Source: Sphingobium sp. OAS761
GTDB taxonomy: Bacteria > Pseudomonadota > Alphaproteobacteria > Sphingomonadales > Sphingomonadaceae
Direction: 5' to 3'
DNA length: 64,000 bases
Assembly (NCBI RefSeq): GCF_024168485.1
Contig: NZ_JALJVY010000001.1
Span: forward strand, 434,001 to 498,000
Positions 27,762 to 36,165 of the stretch are shown here, in pieces (position 1 is the first letter of the stretch; each line of letters opens with the position of its first letter). The translations under genes were made by a program, and so were the position numbers. The notes beneath the pieces are model-generated. The model had not been told where the DNA came from. It saw only the letters and a program-made list of their open reading frames with translations, and ran no database searches.

Positions 27762-28541
27762 ATGCGCATCGCCCTGCCGTCATGGACCCTGTCGGGTTGC
27801 GCGCTGATGGCCTTGGCCGGGTGCGGCGCGCCGACGCAGCCCAAGGACGATGGCGGGGCCGATAACGCGGCCGTTTCCGCCCCCGCCGCGACTGTGGCCG
27901 CGCCGGACAATGGCGCGCAAACGCCTATGCCCGATGGGGCGGCGGTCGAGAATGCCGCTGCGCCCGCGGCACCACTATCCTGCGCGGCGGATATCGGTTC
28001 GGCCGCCGCCGCCAAGCGGGTCGCCATCTGTCGCAACGTGTCGCCTGCCACCCATCCGCCCTGCAACGCCGCCAATAGCTGCGCCATGATCGAGGATGAG
28101 ATCGCGCGGAGTTGCGCGCTATTCGACGGTCAGGGCGAGCCGATGGCCGGATGTGATCCTGCGCCCAAGAGCGTGGCGGCGGCGGTCGCGGTGGTGCAGC
28201 GTTATTATGCGGCGCTCAACGCGCGCGATTATGGCACGGCGTGGGCACAGTGGGGCGATGACGGTCCGCCGGGCCAGTCGCTGAACAAATTCCAGGCGGG
28301 CTTTGCCGGCACTCGATCGACACGGGTCACGATCGGCACGCTGGAGCCGGGCGATGGCGGTGCAGGATCGATCTATCAGACCGTGCCGGTGACCATCGAC
28401 TCGCAGCTGCAGGACGGCACGCGCCAGCGTTTTGTTGGCGACTATGTCGTGCGGCGGGTCAATGATGTGGATGGCGCGTCGCCTGCCCAGCTACGCTGGC
28501 ATATCGGGCAGGCGAAGCTGAAGGCCGTGCCGGCGCGCTGA
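27762..28541 (+). CDS. lipoprotein of unknown function
   Basis: 259 residues. The signal ends in a lipobox LAGC with Cys21. A low-complexity Ala/Pro/Asp region (22-75) is followed by a domain with paired cysteines (LSCAADIG, ICRNVS, HPPCNAANSCAMIEDEIARSC) like the lysozyme-inhibitor/DUF1311 type of small Cys-rich module. The C-terminal NTF2-like half begins AAVAVVQRYYAALNARDYGTAW. GGAGAAGAGG precedes ATG 27762. It is inserted, in the opposite direction, between rdgB and hemW. Envelope location is clear; function is not. Confidence 0.75.
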   Translation: MRIALPSWTLSGCALMALAGCGAPTQPKDDGGADNAAVSAPAATVAAPDNGAQTPMPDGAAVENAAAPAAPLSCAADIGSAAAAKRVAICRNVSPATHPPCNAANSCAMIEDEIARSCALFDGQGEPMAGCDPAPKSVAAAVAVVQRYYAALNARDYGTAWAQWGDDGPPGQSLNKFQAGFAGTRSTRVTIGTLEPGDGGAGSIYQTVPVTIDSQLQDGTRQRFVGDYVVRRVNDVDGASPAQLRWHIGQAKLKAVPAR

Positions 28542-28560
28542 GAACGCCGGCGCGGTTGGT

Positions 28561-29190
28561 TCAGAAAACCGCGGCCACCAGCTTGTCGAAGGCCTTGGCG
28601 CGGTGACTCATGGCGTGCTTGGCGTCCGGGTCCATCTCGCCGAAGCTGATGTCGTGGCTGTGCGGCACGAACATCGGGTCATAGCCGAACCCCTTATCGC
28701 CGCGCGGCGGCCAGACGAGCGTGCCGTCGATCCGGCCTTCGAACGCCTCGACATGACCGTCGGGCCAGGCGAGGGCCAGCGCGCAGACGAAGTGCGCGTC
28801 ATGGCCGACATCCGGGCCCTTGGCCTCGATGCCTTCCCACACTTTGCGCATGGCCAGGTCGAAATCCTTGGTCGGACCTGCCCATCGGGCGGAAAATAGA
28901 CCGGGGTCGCCGCCTAGCGCCTCGACGCACAGGCCGCTGTCGTCGGCCAAAGCAGGGAGGCCGGAAAGATCGGCCGCCTGCATCGCCTTCAACTCGGCAT
29001 TGGCAATGAAGGTGGTGCCGGTTTCCTCCGGTTCGGGCAGGTCGAGCGAGGCAGCGGAGATCGGCTCGATCCCATAGGGGCCAAGCAAGGCAGCGATTTC
29101 GCGCACCTTGCCGGGATTATGGCTGGCGATCACCAGCTTGCCCGGCGCGAGCTTGCGGATTGCCTGTTCCTGTCCGAATTGGTCGGTCAT
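28561..29190 (-). CDS. rdgB: RdgB/HAM1-type XTP/dITP diphosphatase
   Basis: 209 residues. It hydrolyses non-canonical purine triphosphates (ITP, dITP, XTP) to monophosphates and protects DNA from their incorporation. The substrate motif [11 protein letters not shown], the [15 protein letters not shown] metal loop, and the SARWAG and [10 protein letters not shown] segments are all present. The gene follows rph on the same strand with 27 bases between, a common pairing. Confidence 0.95.
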   Translation of the reverse strand: MTDQFGQEQAIRKLAPGKLVIASHNPGKVREIAALLGPYGIEPISAASLDLPEPEETGTTFIANAELKAMQAADLSGLPALADDSGLCVEALGGDPGLFSARWAGPTKDFDLAMRKVWEGIEAKGPDVGHDAHFVCALALAWPDGHVEAFEGRIDGTLVWPPRGDKGFGYDPMFVPHSHDISFGEMDPDAKHAMSHRAKAFDKLVAAVF

Positions 29191-29217
29191 CTCGTTTCCT
29201 AACTCCCGATAGCAGGA

Positions 29218-29934
29218 TCAGCGCCCGGTCGCCTTGTCCTGCGCCGCGAAAATCTGCGCGCAGCCGATGCGGGCAAGGCGCAGCAGACGGAGCAGTTCCT
29301 CCTCGTCATAGGCCGCGCCCTCGGCCGTAGCCTGCACTTCGGCGAACTTGCCGTCTCCGGTCAGGATCAGGTTGGCGTCGGTCTCGGCATTGCTGTCCTC
29401 GGCATAGTCGAGGTCGAGGACCGGCGTGCCTTCGAAGATGCCGCAACTGATCGCCGCGACCTTCTGGATGATCGGGTCTTCCTTGAGCGCGCCGGACGCC
29501 AGCAGCTTGTCTACCGCGATGCGCAGCGCGACCCAGCTACCCGAAATGGCGGCCGTCCGCGTGCCGCCGTCGGCCTGGATCACGTCGCAATCGATCAGGA
29601 TCTGGCGCTCGCCCAGTTTCTTCATGTCCACGACGGTCCGCAGCGACCGGCCGATCAGGCGCTGGATCTCCTGGGTGCGCCCCGACTGCTTGCCCTTGGC
29701 GGCCTCGCGGCTGCCGCGCGTGTGGGTGGCGCGGGGCAGCATGCCATATTCGGCGGTGACCCACCCCTGCCCCTTGCCGCGCAGGAAGGGGGGCACCTTT
29801 TCCTCGACCGAGGCCGTGCACAGCACACGCGTGTCGCCGAAGCTGACGAGGCAGCTTCCCTCTGCATGGATGGTGAACCCGGGTTCCATGGTGATGTCGC
29901 GCATCTGGTCGGGCGCGCGGCCGGAAGGACGCAT
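29218..29934 (-). CDS. rph: ribonuclease PH
   Basis: 238 residues, full length. Phosphorolytic 3'-5' exoribonuclease that trims tRNA 3' ends. [14 protein letters not shown] at the start, then the [27 protein letters not shown] stretch (basic RNA-binding and active-site region, read in pieces), [18 protein letters not shown] and [16 protein letters not shown]. First gene of the rph-rdgB unit; divergent from a DUF6438 lipoprotein gene. Confidence 0.96.
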   Translation of the reverse strand: MRPSGRAPDQMRDITMEPGFTIHAEGSCLVSFGDTRVLCTASVEEKVPPFLRGKGQGWVTAEYGMLPRATHTRGSREAAKGKQSGRTQEIQRLIGRSLRTVVDMKKLGERQILIDCDVIQADGGTRTAAISGSWVALRIAVDKLLASGALKEDPIIQKVAAISCGIFEGTPVLDLDYAEDSNAETDANLILTGDGKFAEVQATAEGAAYDEEELLRLLRLARIGCAQIFAAQDKATGR

Positions 29935-30029
29935 ATTTTTCTACTCCGAAGCGGTCAGGGGACGGCGCTTAGCGTCCGAAGGCGTTTCTTGCCAGTGCCA
30001 ACAACGCCGGAAGGCGATAAGAGGACGTT

Positions 30030-30554
30030 ATGACGCGAAATATGACCATGAGAATCATCATCTGGACGGCTGCGGCGCTCACTCTTGCCGGATGCAGTAC
30101 GGGCGAGGAAGGGCTTGAGCCGCCCAGAGCGCCGGGTGACGTCATCCGTTTCACCGCCGGGCCCTGTTTCGGCGCCTGTCCGTCCTACACGGTTCAGGTG
30201 TCGCCCGACGGGTCGGGGTTGCTGGAGCCGCAGCGCTATACATCGGTGCCCGGCACCACGCGTTTCACCCTGTCCCGCGCGCAATATCGCACGCTGGTCG
30301 CCACGCTGGCACCGCATCGGCCGGCGACCGGCACGACGCAGCGCATCGCCCATGGCGAAAATTGCGAACGGTTCGCCACCGACATGCCCGGCTATGTAGT
30401 GGAATGGACGCGGCCGCAGCAGGCGACGACGCGGCTGGAATTCCAGTCGGGCTGCATGGACCCGCGCTATGGCAAGTTGCGCGTGGCGATCGCGTCGGTG
30501 CCCCGGATCATCGGCATGGAGCGGATGCTCAATCCCAAGGCCGTTACCCCTTGA
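30030..30554 (+). CDS. DUF6438-type lipoprotein
   Basis: 174 residues. Lipobox LAGC with Cys22 (TAAALTLAGCSTGEE). The domain begins VIRFTAGPCFGACPSYTVQV, the GPCFGxCPxY signature of DUF6438, and contains further cysteines (HGENCERF, FQSGCMDP) that could form disulfides. Predicted lipid-anchored in the envelope. GAGG five bases before ATG 30030 supports that start; ATG 30042 and 30048 are alternatives. Function unknown. It ends 41 bases before hrcA. Confidence 0.78.
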   Translation: MTRNMTMRIIIWTAAALTLAGCSTGEEGLEPPRAPGDVIRFTAGPCFGACPSYTVQVSPDGSGLLEPQRYTSVPGTTRFTLSRAQYRTLVATLAPHRPATGTTQRIAHGENCERFATDMPGYVVEWTRPQQATTRLEFQSGCMDPRYGKLRVAIASVPRIIGMERMLNPKAVTP

Positions 30555-30560
30555 GCCGCC

Positions 30561-30589
30561 TTGAGCCGGCCGCGCCGCGTGACTAGATA
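30561..30589 (+). promoter_or_regulatory. likely hrcA promoter giving a near-leaderless transcript
   Basis: TTGAGC (30561-30566) and TAGATA (30584-30589) are spaced by 17 bases. The expected start of transcription falls at or beside the hrcA ATG at 30596. TTGAGCCG also occurs at 30551-30558, a direct repeat with a 10-base period that overlaps the preceding stop codon. Confidence 0.45.
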
Positions 30590-30595
30590 AGGCGG

Positions 30596-31639
30596 ATGCC
30601 GGTCACTCCGATCTCCGAACTCAACGATCGCGCGCGCGATGTATTCCGCCTGGTGGTGGAAAGCTATCTGACGACCGGCCTGCCGGTGGGATCGCGCACG
30701 ATCAGCAAGTTCCCCGCACTCAGCCTGTCGCCCGCCTCCATCCGCAACGTGATGCAGGACCTGGAGGAAATGGGCCTGCTCGCGGCGCCGCATACGTCGG
30801 CAGGGCGGATGCCGACCGAAACCGGGCTGCGCCTGTTCGTCGACGGCATGATGCAGGCGGCCGAGCCGTCGGCGGAGGAGCGGCGCGCGATCGAGGCGGG
30901 CATCGCGGAGGGTGGTCCGATAGAGGAGGCATTGTCCGCCGCCACGGCGACCCTGTCGGGGCTGTCCGCCTGCGCCGGGCTGGTGATGGTGCCCAAGCGC
31001 GAGCCGGTGCTGCGCCAGTTCGGCTTCGTCCCGCTGAATGGGCGACAGGCGCTGGTGGTGCTCGTGGGACAGGATGGGACCGTCGAGAATCGGGTGCTCG
31101 ACCTGCCTGATGGCGTGACGCCCGTGATGTTGCAGGAGGCAGCGAATTTCATGTCGGCACGCTTTGGCGGCATGACGCTGCGGGAAGCGGGCGAGGCGCT
31201 GACGCGGGAAATGGAGGCGGAGCGCCATGCGCTGGACGGGGCCGCCCGCGAATTGATGGCGCGCGGCATCGCCATCTGGTCGCACGACGCCGATGATCGC
31301 CCCGTGCTGATCGTGCGGGGGCAGGCGCATCTGATCGATGACGGCACCGTGGCGGACCTGGAAAGGGCGCGCGGACTGCTGGAACAGCTTGAGGGCAAGC
31401 AGGAGATATTGGACCTGTTGCGCAGCGCGATCGGCGCCAGCGCGACCAAAATCTTCATCGGTTCGGAAAACAAGCTCTTTTCCCTGTCGGGTTCTTCGGT
31501 CATAGCCGCCCCCTATCGTGGCGCGGATGGCCGGGTCGTCGGCGTGGTCGGCGTGATCGGTCCCACCCGCTTGAACTATGCGCGGGTGATCCCCATGGTG
31601 GATTTCACTGCACAGACGCTGTCGAGATTGATGAGATGA
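30596..31639 (+). CDS. hrcA: heat-inducible transcription repressor HrcA
   Basis: 347 residues. Winged-helix repressor of the groESL/dnaK class of operons through the CIRCE element. VGSRTISKFPALSLSPASIRNVMQDLEEMGLL is the DNA-binding part (read in sections); the middle and C-terminal GAF-like domain ends FIGSENKLFSLSGSSVIAAPY and GVIGPTRLNYARVIPMV. No CIRCE sequence was found in this window. The stop overlaps the grpE start (ATGA). Confidence 0.95.
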   Translation: MPVTPISELNDRARDVFRLVVESYLTTGLPVGSRTISKFPALSLSPASIRNVMQDLEEMGLLAAPHTSAGRMPTETGLRLFVDGMMQAAEPSAEERRAIEAGIAEGGPIEEALSAATATLSGLSACAGLVMVPKREPVLRQFGFVPLNGRQALVVLVGQDGTVENRVLDLPDGVTPVMLQEAANFMSARFGGMTLREAGEALTREMEAERHALDGAARELMARGIAIWSHDADDRPVLIVRGQAHLIDDGTVADLERARGLLEQLEGKQEILDLLRSAIGASATKIFIGSENKLFSLSGSSVIAAPYRGADGRVVGVVGVIGPTRLNYARVIPMVDFTAQTLSRLMR

Positions 31640-32172
31640 GCGAAGACAACAAGAATATGGAAGAAACCGAAGTCGTGGACGCGCTGCCCGAAGATGCGGC
31701 CGCGGAAAGGATGGCCGCGCTGGAGGCGGAACTGGCAACGGCGAAGCAGGACATTCTCTATGCCCATGCCGAAACCCAGAATGTTCGTCGCCGGTTGGAA
31801 AAGGAACTGGGCGATGCCCGCGCCTACGCGTCGACCGCGTTCGCCCGCGATATGCTGTCGGTGGCGGACAATCTGAGCCGAGCATTGTCGGCCATTCCCG
31901 CGGAACTGCGCGAGGATGACAAGTTCAAGGCGCTGGTCGTCGGGCTGGAAGCGACCGGTCGCGAACTGGAAAGCGTGTTCGGGCGCAATGGCATCAGCAA
32001 GCTCGACTCGGTCGGCCAGCCGCTCGACCCCAACAAGCATCAGGCGATGATGGAAGTCCCGTCCGCCGATGCCGAGCCGGGCACCATTCTGGTGGAGATG
32101 CAGTCCGGTTACATGATCAAGGACCGCTTGCTGCGGCCCGCAATGGTGAGCGTGGCCAAGAAGCCCGACTGA
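31636..32172 (+). CDS. grpE: nucleotide exchange factor GrpE
   Basis: 178 residues. Acidic N-terminus, a long coiled coil (about 25-75: LEAELATAKQDILYAHAETQ) and the C-terminal beta domain with SVGQPLDPNKHQAMMEVPS and LVEMQSGYMIKDRLLRPAMVSV. It releases ADP from DnaK. Co-translated with hrcA. The dnaK/dnaJ genes are not in the window. A strong terminator follows at 32195-32232. Confidence 0.96.
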   Translation: MSEDNKNMEETEVVDALPEDAAAERMAALEAELATAKQDILYAHAETQNVRRRLEKELGDARAYASTAFARDMLSVADNLSRALSAIPAELREDDKFKALVVGLEATGRELESVFGRNGISKLDSVGQPLDPNKHQAMMEVPSADAEPGTILVEMQSGYMIKDRLLRPAMVSVAKKPD

Positions 32173-32194
32173 CCGTCGCGCCGCCAAGTTTCGC

Positions 32195-32232
32195 AAAAGG
32201 CCTGCCGGTCCCGCGTCCGGCAGGCCTTTTTT
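32195..32232 (+). terminator. rho-independent terminator after grpE
   Basis: A perfect 14-bp stem AAAAGGCCTGCCGG (32195-32208) / CCGGCAGGCCTTTT (32217-32230) with an 8-base loop, followed by TT. It is the strongest intrinsic terminator in the window along with the one at 63954. Confidence 0.92.
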
Positions 32233-32269
32233 GCGTCCGAACTGCCGAGGTACGTCCCGTAAGATGTAA

Positions 32270-32319
32270 AAAGATATATCGCAACTCTTGACGAACATGT
32301 TTTTAAAGATATATCGCAA
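32270..32319 (+). promoter_or_regulatory. promoter with twin GATATATC operator of the PadR-type gene
   Basis: AAAGATATATCGCAA occurs exactly twice, at 32270-32284 and 32305-32319, 35 bases apart. Each copy contains the palindrome GATATATC. Between and over them lies a promoter: TTGACG (32288-32293) and TATATC (32310-32315), spacing 16. One copy is upstream of the -35 and the other covers the -10, the layout expected for autorepression by the regulator that follows. Confidence 0.7.
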
Positions 32320-32349
32320 AGCATCACAATGTTGCTGAAAGACAGATTC

Positions 32350-32985
32350 ATGCATCATCATCATTTTCATCGCGGGCCGGCGGGGAATGCCCTGGGCCAT
32401 GGGCATGGCCACCATTGCCGACCGGAGGATTTTTCAGGCGGCGGTTTTGGCGGCGGCGGTTTCGAGCGCGGTCCGATGGGTGGCGGCCGGGGCGGCTCGT
32501 TTGGCGGAGGGCGGGGCGGCGGCCGTCGCCGTCTGTTCGGCAACGATGCGCTCAAGCTGATCCTTCTGAAGCTGATCGCGGACAATCCGCGCCATGGCTA
32601 TGACCTTATCCGCGAAATCGAGGCGCTGTCGGGGGAGATTTATGCGCCCAGCCCGGGCGTCGTCTATCCGACGCTGACCCTGCTGGCGGACATGGGCCTG
32701 ATCGCCGAGCAGCCGGACGAAGGCAGCCGCAAGCTGTTTGCCGTAACCGACGCCGGAACGGCTTATCTGGTCGAGCATGAGGCCGGGGTGGGGCAGGTCA
32801 TGGACCGGCTCGCTTCGCTGGCCAGGAAGGCGGAACGCACCGATGGCGCGCCGATCCGCCGGGCTATGCACAATCTGGGGATGGCCGTGCGTCATCGCTT
32901 GGAAAAGGAAGGGGCCGACGCCCAGACCATGTTCGATGTCGCGTCCCTGATCGACGAAGCCGCCAGCAAGATCGAAAGGTTGTGA
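32350..32985 (+). CDS. PadR-family regulator with His-rich N-terminus (YqjI-like)
   Basis: 211 residues. The N-terminus is rich in histidine (MHHHHFHRG, GHGHGHH) and then glycine/arginine up to residue 68. The PadR winged helix follows, with ALKLILLKLIADNPRHGYDL and the PSPGVVYPTLTLL recognition region. This is the layout of E. coli YqjI, a nickel-binding PadR repressor tied to iron homeostasis. The start 32350 leaves about 28 bases of leader after the predicted transcription start; ATG 32329 would leave only about 7. A DUF2218 gene follows after one base. Metal sensing is inferred from composition and the YqjI parallel. Confidence 0.87.
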   Translation: MHHHHFHRGPAGNALGHGHGHHCRPEDFSGGGFGGGGFERGPMGGGRGGSFGGGRGGGRRRLFGNDALKLILLKLIADNPRHGYDLIREIEALSGEIYAPSPGVVYPTLTLLADMGLIAEQPDEGSRKLFAVTDAGTAYLVEHEAGVGQVMDRLASLARKAERTDGAPIRRAMHNLGMAVRHRLEKEGADAQTMFDVASLIDEAASKIERL

Positions 32986-32986
32986 C

Positions 32987-33265
32987 ATGACCCTGACCGC
33001 GCAGGTGCCGACGTCCAGCGCCGGCCGCTATCTCCAGCAACTCTGCAAGCATTGGAGCCACAAGTTCGAAACGGATTTCGACGCGGCGACCGGCAGCATC
33101 GCCTTTCCGATGGGAGCGATCCGGCTGGCGGCGGGGGCGGACACCCTGACCGTCACTATCGAGCCGCAGAACGGAGCGGATGTCGAGCGTTTCAAGCAGG
33201 TCGTGGCGGACCATCTCGACCGCTTCGCGTTCCGCGAAGCGCCGCTGCATTTCGACTGGCGGTAG
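32987..33265 (+). CDS. DUF2218 family protein
   Basis: 92 residues, complete DUF2218 domain: TSSAGRYLQQLCKHWSHKFE, then FPMGAIRLAAGADTLTVTIEP, and an ending FKQVVADHLDRFAFREAPL. The family is often found beside siderophore-interacting ferric reductases, which suggests a role in iron handling, but no reductase gene is present here. The start lies one base after the PadR-type stop, so the two are one transcript. Converges with ruvC. Confidence 0.88.
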   Translation: MTLTAQVPTSSAGRYLQQLCKHWSHKFETDFDAATGSIAFPMGAIRLAAGADTLTVTIEPQNGADVERFKQVVADHLDRFAFREAPLHFDWR

Positions 33266-33274
33266 GATAAGCGC

Positions 33275-33766
33275 CTATTGGCGCGGGATGCGCCGGGCGC
33301 TCGCCAGATGATGGGCGTGGGTGATCGCGACGGCAAGCGCGTCGGCGGCGTCCGGTCCGGCGATCTTCGCGCCGGGCAGCAGCCGCGACACCATGGCGTG
33401 GACCTGATCCTTCGACGCATTACCGACGCCGACCACCGATTTCTTGACGAGGCGGGCGGCATATTCGCCCACTTCCATGCCCGAGCGCGACGCGGCCAGC
33501 AGCACGACGCCGCGCGCCTGTCCCAGTTTCAGGGTCGATTGCGGGTTTACATTCAGGAACACTTCCTCGACCGCCGCGCCATCGGGCCGGTGGTCGAGGA
33601 TCAGGTCGGTCAGCGCCAGGTCGATGGCGAGCAGGCGGGTGGCGAGCGCCATGGCGCTGTCCGTCCTGATCTGCCCGTTGCCGATGTGGGTCAGGCGATT
33701 GCCGTCAGCGGCGATTATGCCCCAGCCGGTGGTGCCAAGGCCGGGGTCGAGACCGAGCAGGATCAT
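33275..33766 (-). CDS. ruvC: crossover junction endodeoxyribonuclease RuvC
   Basis: 163 residues. Resolves Holliday junctions with RuvAB. The catalytic acidic residues lie in [15 protein letters not shown] (Asp7), [23 protein letters not shown] (read in parts) and [15 protein letters not shown]. ruvA/ruvB are not in the window. It lies 51 bases downstream of yebC, its usual partner, with a GC-rich imperfect hairpin (33783-33807) in between. Confidence 0.95.
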   Translation of the reverse strand: MILLGLDPGLGTTGWGIIAADGNRLTHIGNGQIRTDSAMALATRLLAIDLALTDLILDHRPDGAAVEEVFLNVNPQSTLKLGQARGVVLLAASRSGMEVGEYAARLVKKSVVGVGNASKDQVHAMVSRLLPGAKIAGPDAADALAVAITHAHHLASARRIPRQ

Positions 33767-33816
33767 TTGGCCTCTTTATACGGCCCTACCCCGTTCGGGG
33801 AGGGGCTTGTCGCCGG

Positions 33817-34560
33817 TCAGCCCAGCTTTTCCATCACTTCGTCGGAGACATCGTAATTGCCCCAGACGGTCTGGACGTCGTCGTCATCCTCCAGCGTGTC
33901 GACCAGCTTCATCAGCGTGCCGGCATTGCTCTCATCGACTTCCACGGTGGTGTTGGGCTTCCACGCCAGCTTGGCGCTTTCGGCCTCGCCCAGCGTCGAT
34001 TCGAGCGCCTTGGCGACTTCATGCAGCGCGTCCATCGCGGTCCAGATCTCATGCTCGTCCTCGTTCGAGGAGACATCGTCGGCGCCCGCTTCCAGCGCCG
34101 CTTCGAACACGGCGTCGGCATCGCCGGCAGCGGCAGGGTAGGTGATGAGGCCGAGATGTTCGAATCCGTGGCTCACCGCACCCGATGCGCCGAGGTTGCC
34201 GCCATTCTTCGAAAAGGCGGTGCGCACGTTGGTGGCCGTACGGTTGCGGTTGTCGGTCAATGCCTCGACAATGATGGCAACGCCGCCGGGGCCATAGCCT
34301 TCATAGCGGACTTCCTCATAATTCTCCATGTCGCCGCCGGACGCCTTGTCGATCGCGCGCTGGATATTGTCCTTGGGCATGGACTGGGCCTTGGCGGCGT
34401 TGATCGCCAGGCGAAGGCGCGGATTCATGTCCGGGTCGGGCATGCCCATCTTGGCCGCAACGGTGATTTCGCGGCTGAGCTTGGAGAACATCGACGAGCG
34501 CTTCTTGTCCTGCGCGCCCTTGCGATGCATGATGTTCTTGAATTTGGAATGGCCTGCCAT
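33817..34560 (-). CDS. YebC/PmpR family DNA-binding regulatory protein
   Basis: 247 residues, full length. [20 protein letters not shown] is the invariant N-terminus; [43 protein letters not shown] and the acidic [12 protein letters not shown] ending follow. Family members act as transcription factors or translation-associated proteins. Typical yebC-ruvC order. Confidence 0.95.
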   Translation of the reverse strand: MAGHSKFKNIMHRKGAQDKKRSSMFSKLSREITVAAKMGMPDPDMNPRLRLAINAAKAQSMPKDNIQRAIDKASGGDMENYEEVRYEGYGPGGVAIIVEALTDNRNRTATNVRTAFSKNGGNLGASGAVSHGFEHLGLITYPAAAGDADAVFEAALEAGADDVSSNEDEHEIWTAMDALHEVAKALESTLGEAESAKLAWKPNTTVEVDESNAGTLMKLVDTLEDDDDVQTVWGNYDVSDEVMEKLG

Positions 34561-34632
34561 GGGTCCTGCGTTCTGTCTGCCGGTTTCAGGTGATGGGCGC
34601 CCTTACACCAGCGGCAGGCCGGAGGGCAACCG

Positions 34633-35127
34633 TCAGAGCAGCTTCTGCCACCAGCCCACGTCGCGCCAGCCATCCAATTTCCATCCGACCTCGCGATATA
34701 TGCCCACCGGCGTAAATCCCGCTGCCCGGTGCAGGGCGATGCTGGCGTCGTTCGGGATGGCGATGCCGGCGAAGGCGGCGTGGATGCCGCGCGCTTTCAG
34801 CATGGGCAGCAGCGCGTCATACAGGGCGCGGCCCACGCCCTGGCGCGCGGCGGTAGGGGCGACATAGACCGCGACGTCGGCGGAAGTCGCGTAGGCGGCG
34901 CGGCTGCGGTGCGGGCTGCCATAGGCGTAGCCCAGGACAATGCCGTCCGCCAACTCCGCCACCAGCCAGCCATGCGACGCGCCGTAATCCGCGATCCGGC
35001 GTGCCATGTCATCGGCCGACGGCGGGTCGGTTTCGAAGCTGGTCCAGCCGTCGGTGACGAACGGCGCGTAGATGGCGGCGCAGGCGGCCGCATCGGCGGC
35101 TTGCGCCGGGCGGACGCGCAGGATCAA
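34633..35127 (-). CDS. GNAT N-acetyltransferase (phosphinothricin acetyltransferase-like)
   Basis: 164 residues. [39 protein letters not shown] and [23 protein letters not shown] (the last with the RQGVGRAL acetyl-CoA pyrophosphate loop) match the Pat/YncA subgroup, ending [20 protein letters not shown]. It would acetylate the amino group of a small molecule, possibly methionine sulfoximine-type analogues; substrate uncertain. Start overlaps the YbjQ stop (ATGA). Confidence 0.88.
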   Translation of the reverse strand: MILRVRPAQAADAAACAAIYAPFVTDGWTSFETDPPSADDMARRIADYGASHGWLVAELADGIVLGYAYGSPHRSRAAYATSADVAVYVAPTAARQGVGRALYDALLPMLKARGIHAAFAGIAIPNDASIALHRAAGFTPVGIYREVGWKLDGWRDVGWWQKLL

Positions 35128-35450
35128 TAGAGTATCGCGGTGCCGGACGCCGACACCATGAGCATTGATCCGTTGCCGCCGACCACCTCATAGTCCAGGT
35201 CGACCCCGACCACCGCATTTGCGCCCATGGTGACGGCGCGCATCCGCATTTCGCCGATCGCCTGTTCGCGGGCGCGCTGCAACACATCCTCATAGGCACC
35301 CGACCGGCCGCCCACGATGTCGCGCACGCTGGCGAACAGGTCGCGGAACAGATTGGCGCCCACGATCACCTCGCCGGTGACGATGCCGAGATATTCCTTC
35401 GCGGGCCTTCCCTCCAGACGGCTGGTGGTGCTGACGATAATCTCGGTCAT
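35124..35450 (-). CDS. YbjQ/UPF0145 family protein
   Basis: 108 residues. [47 protein letters not shown] (in sections) and the ending [20 protein letters not shown] are characteristic of UPF0145, a pentameric heavy-metal-binding-like domain of unknown function. Coupled by ATGA to the downstream acetyltransferase. Confidence 0.9.
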   Translation of the reverse strand: MTEIIVSTTSRLEGRPAKEYLGIVTGEVIVGANLFRDLFASVRDIVGGRSGAYEDVLQRAREQAIGEMRMRAVTMGANAVVGVDLDYEVVGGNGSMLMVSASGTAILY

Positions 35451-35476
35451 GGGCGCTGCTCCTCAGTGTCGTGGGA

Positions 35477-35719
35477 TCATTCCATCCCCAGCGCCGACAA
35501 ATAGGTCTGGAGGATCGCCTCCATCTCCTGTCGGTCATGGGGCTGCATCTTCCGCAGGCGGACTATCTGGCGCATGATCTTGGGATCGTAGCCATTGGCC
35601 TTGGCCTCCAGATAGACGTCCTTGATGTCGTCGCCGATGCCTTTCTTCTCTTCCTCCAGGCGCTCGATGCGCTCGATGAAAAGACGTAGCTGATCGGCGG
35701 CGACATTGCCTTCGCTCAT
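35477..35719 (-). CDS. DUF2312 family protein
   Basis: 80 residues. [40 protein letters not shown] and VRLRKM form the helical DUF2312 domain, widespread in alphaproteobacteria, often with a GapR-like DNA-binding fold that recognises overtwisted DNA. GGAG lies six bases before ATG 35719, which decides this start over an earlier in-frame one. Probable nucleoid-associated protein by family. Confidence 0.87.
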   Translation of the reverse strand: MSEGNVAADQLRLFIERIERLEEEKKGIGDDIKDVYLEAKANGYDPKIMRQIVRLRKMQPHDRQEMEAILQTYLSALGME

Positions 35720-35759
35720 GGGAATCTCCGTGTGAGTGTGAATCGGTTGGCGCCTGCCT

Positions 35760-36059
35760 CTAATGGCTGTCGGCGTTCTTCGCCACACTCTCCTTCATCA
35801 GGTCCAGCTGCGCCGGGGTCGCATCGGTCTGGAAACGGGCCTTCCACTCGGCGGCGGGCATGCCGTGGACCATTTCCCGCGCATCTTCTTTCGTGAGCGT
35901 GCCGTCCGCCTCCATGATCCAGTCGGCCAGGCAGTTGCGGCAGAAGCCCGCATGGCCCATCAGGTCGATATTCTGCACGTCTGTCCGGTGCTGCAAATGC
36001 GCGACCAGACGGCGGAAGGCGGTTGCGGCAACCGCATCCGTGAGTATGGTGTCGGCCAT
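35760..36059 (-). CDS. DUF1244 family protein
   Basis: 99 residues. [35 protein letters not shown] and YREAA-type [19 protein letters not shown] fit DUF1244, a small helical protein common in proteobacteria, with a conserved CxxC (CRNC). Function unknown. Upstream of and on the same strand as the DUF2312 gene, divergent from pyk. Confidence 0.9.
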   Translation of the reverse strand: MADTILTDAVAATAFRRLVAHLQHRTDVQNIDLMGHAGFCRNCLADWIMEADGTLTKEDAREMVHGMPAAEWKARFQTDATPAQLDLMKESVAKNADSH

Positions 36060-36165
36060 CGGCGGATCCTTTTCGCTGATCTACATCATCCTGTCGTGCA
36101 GCACGGATAATCGATAACGGCGTCCTGACAAGGCTCAGGAACGATCATGACGGCCAGGAGACTTT

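Noticed and set aside
33783..33807. Imperfect GC hairpin between yebC and ruvC resembling a terminator
   Set aside because: Two mismatches in the stem and no clear T tract on the minus strand; both genes are probably on one transcript.
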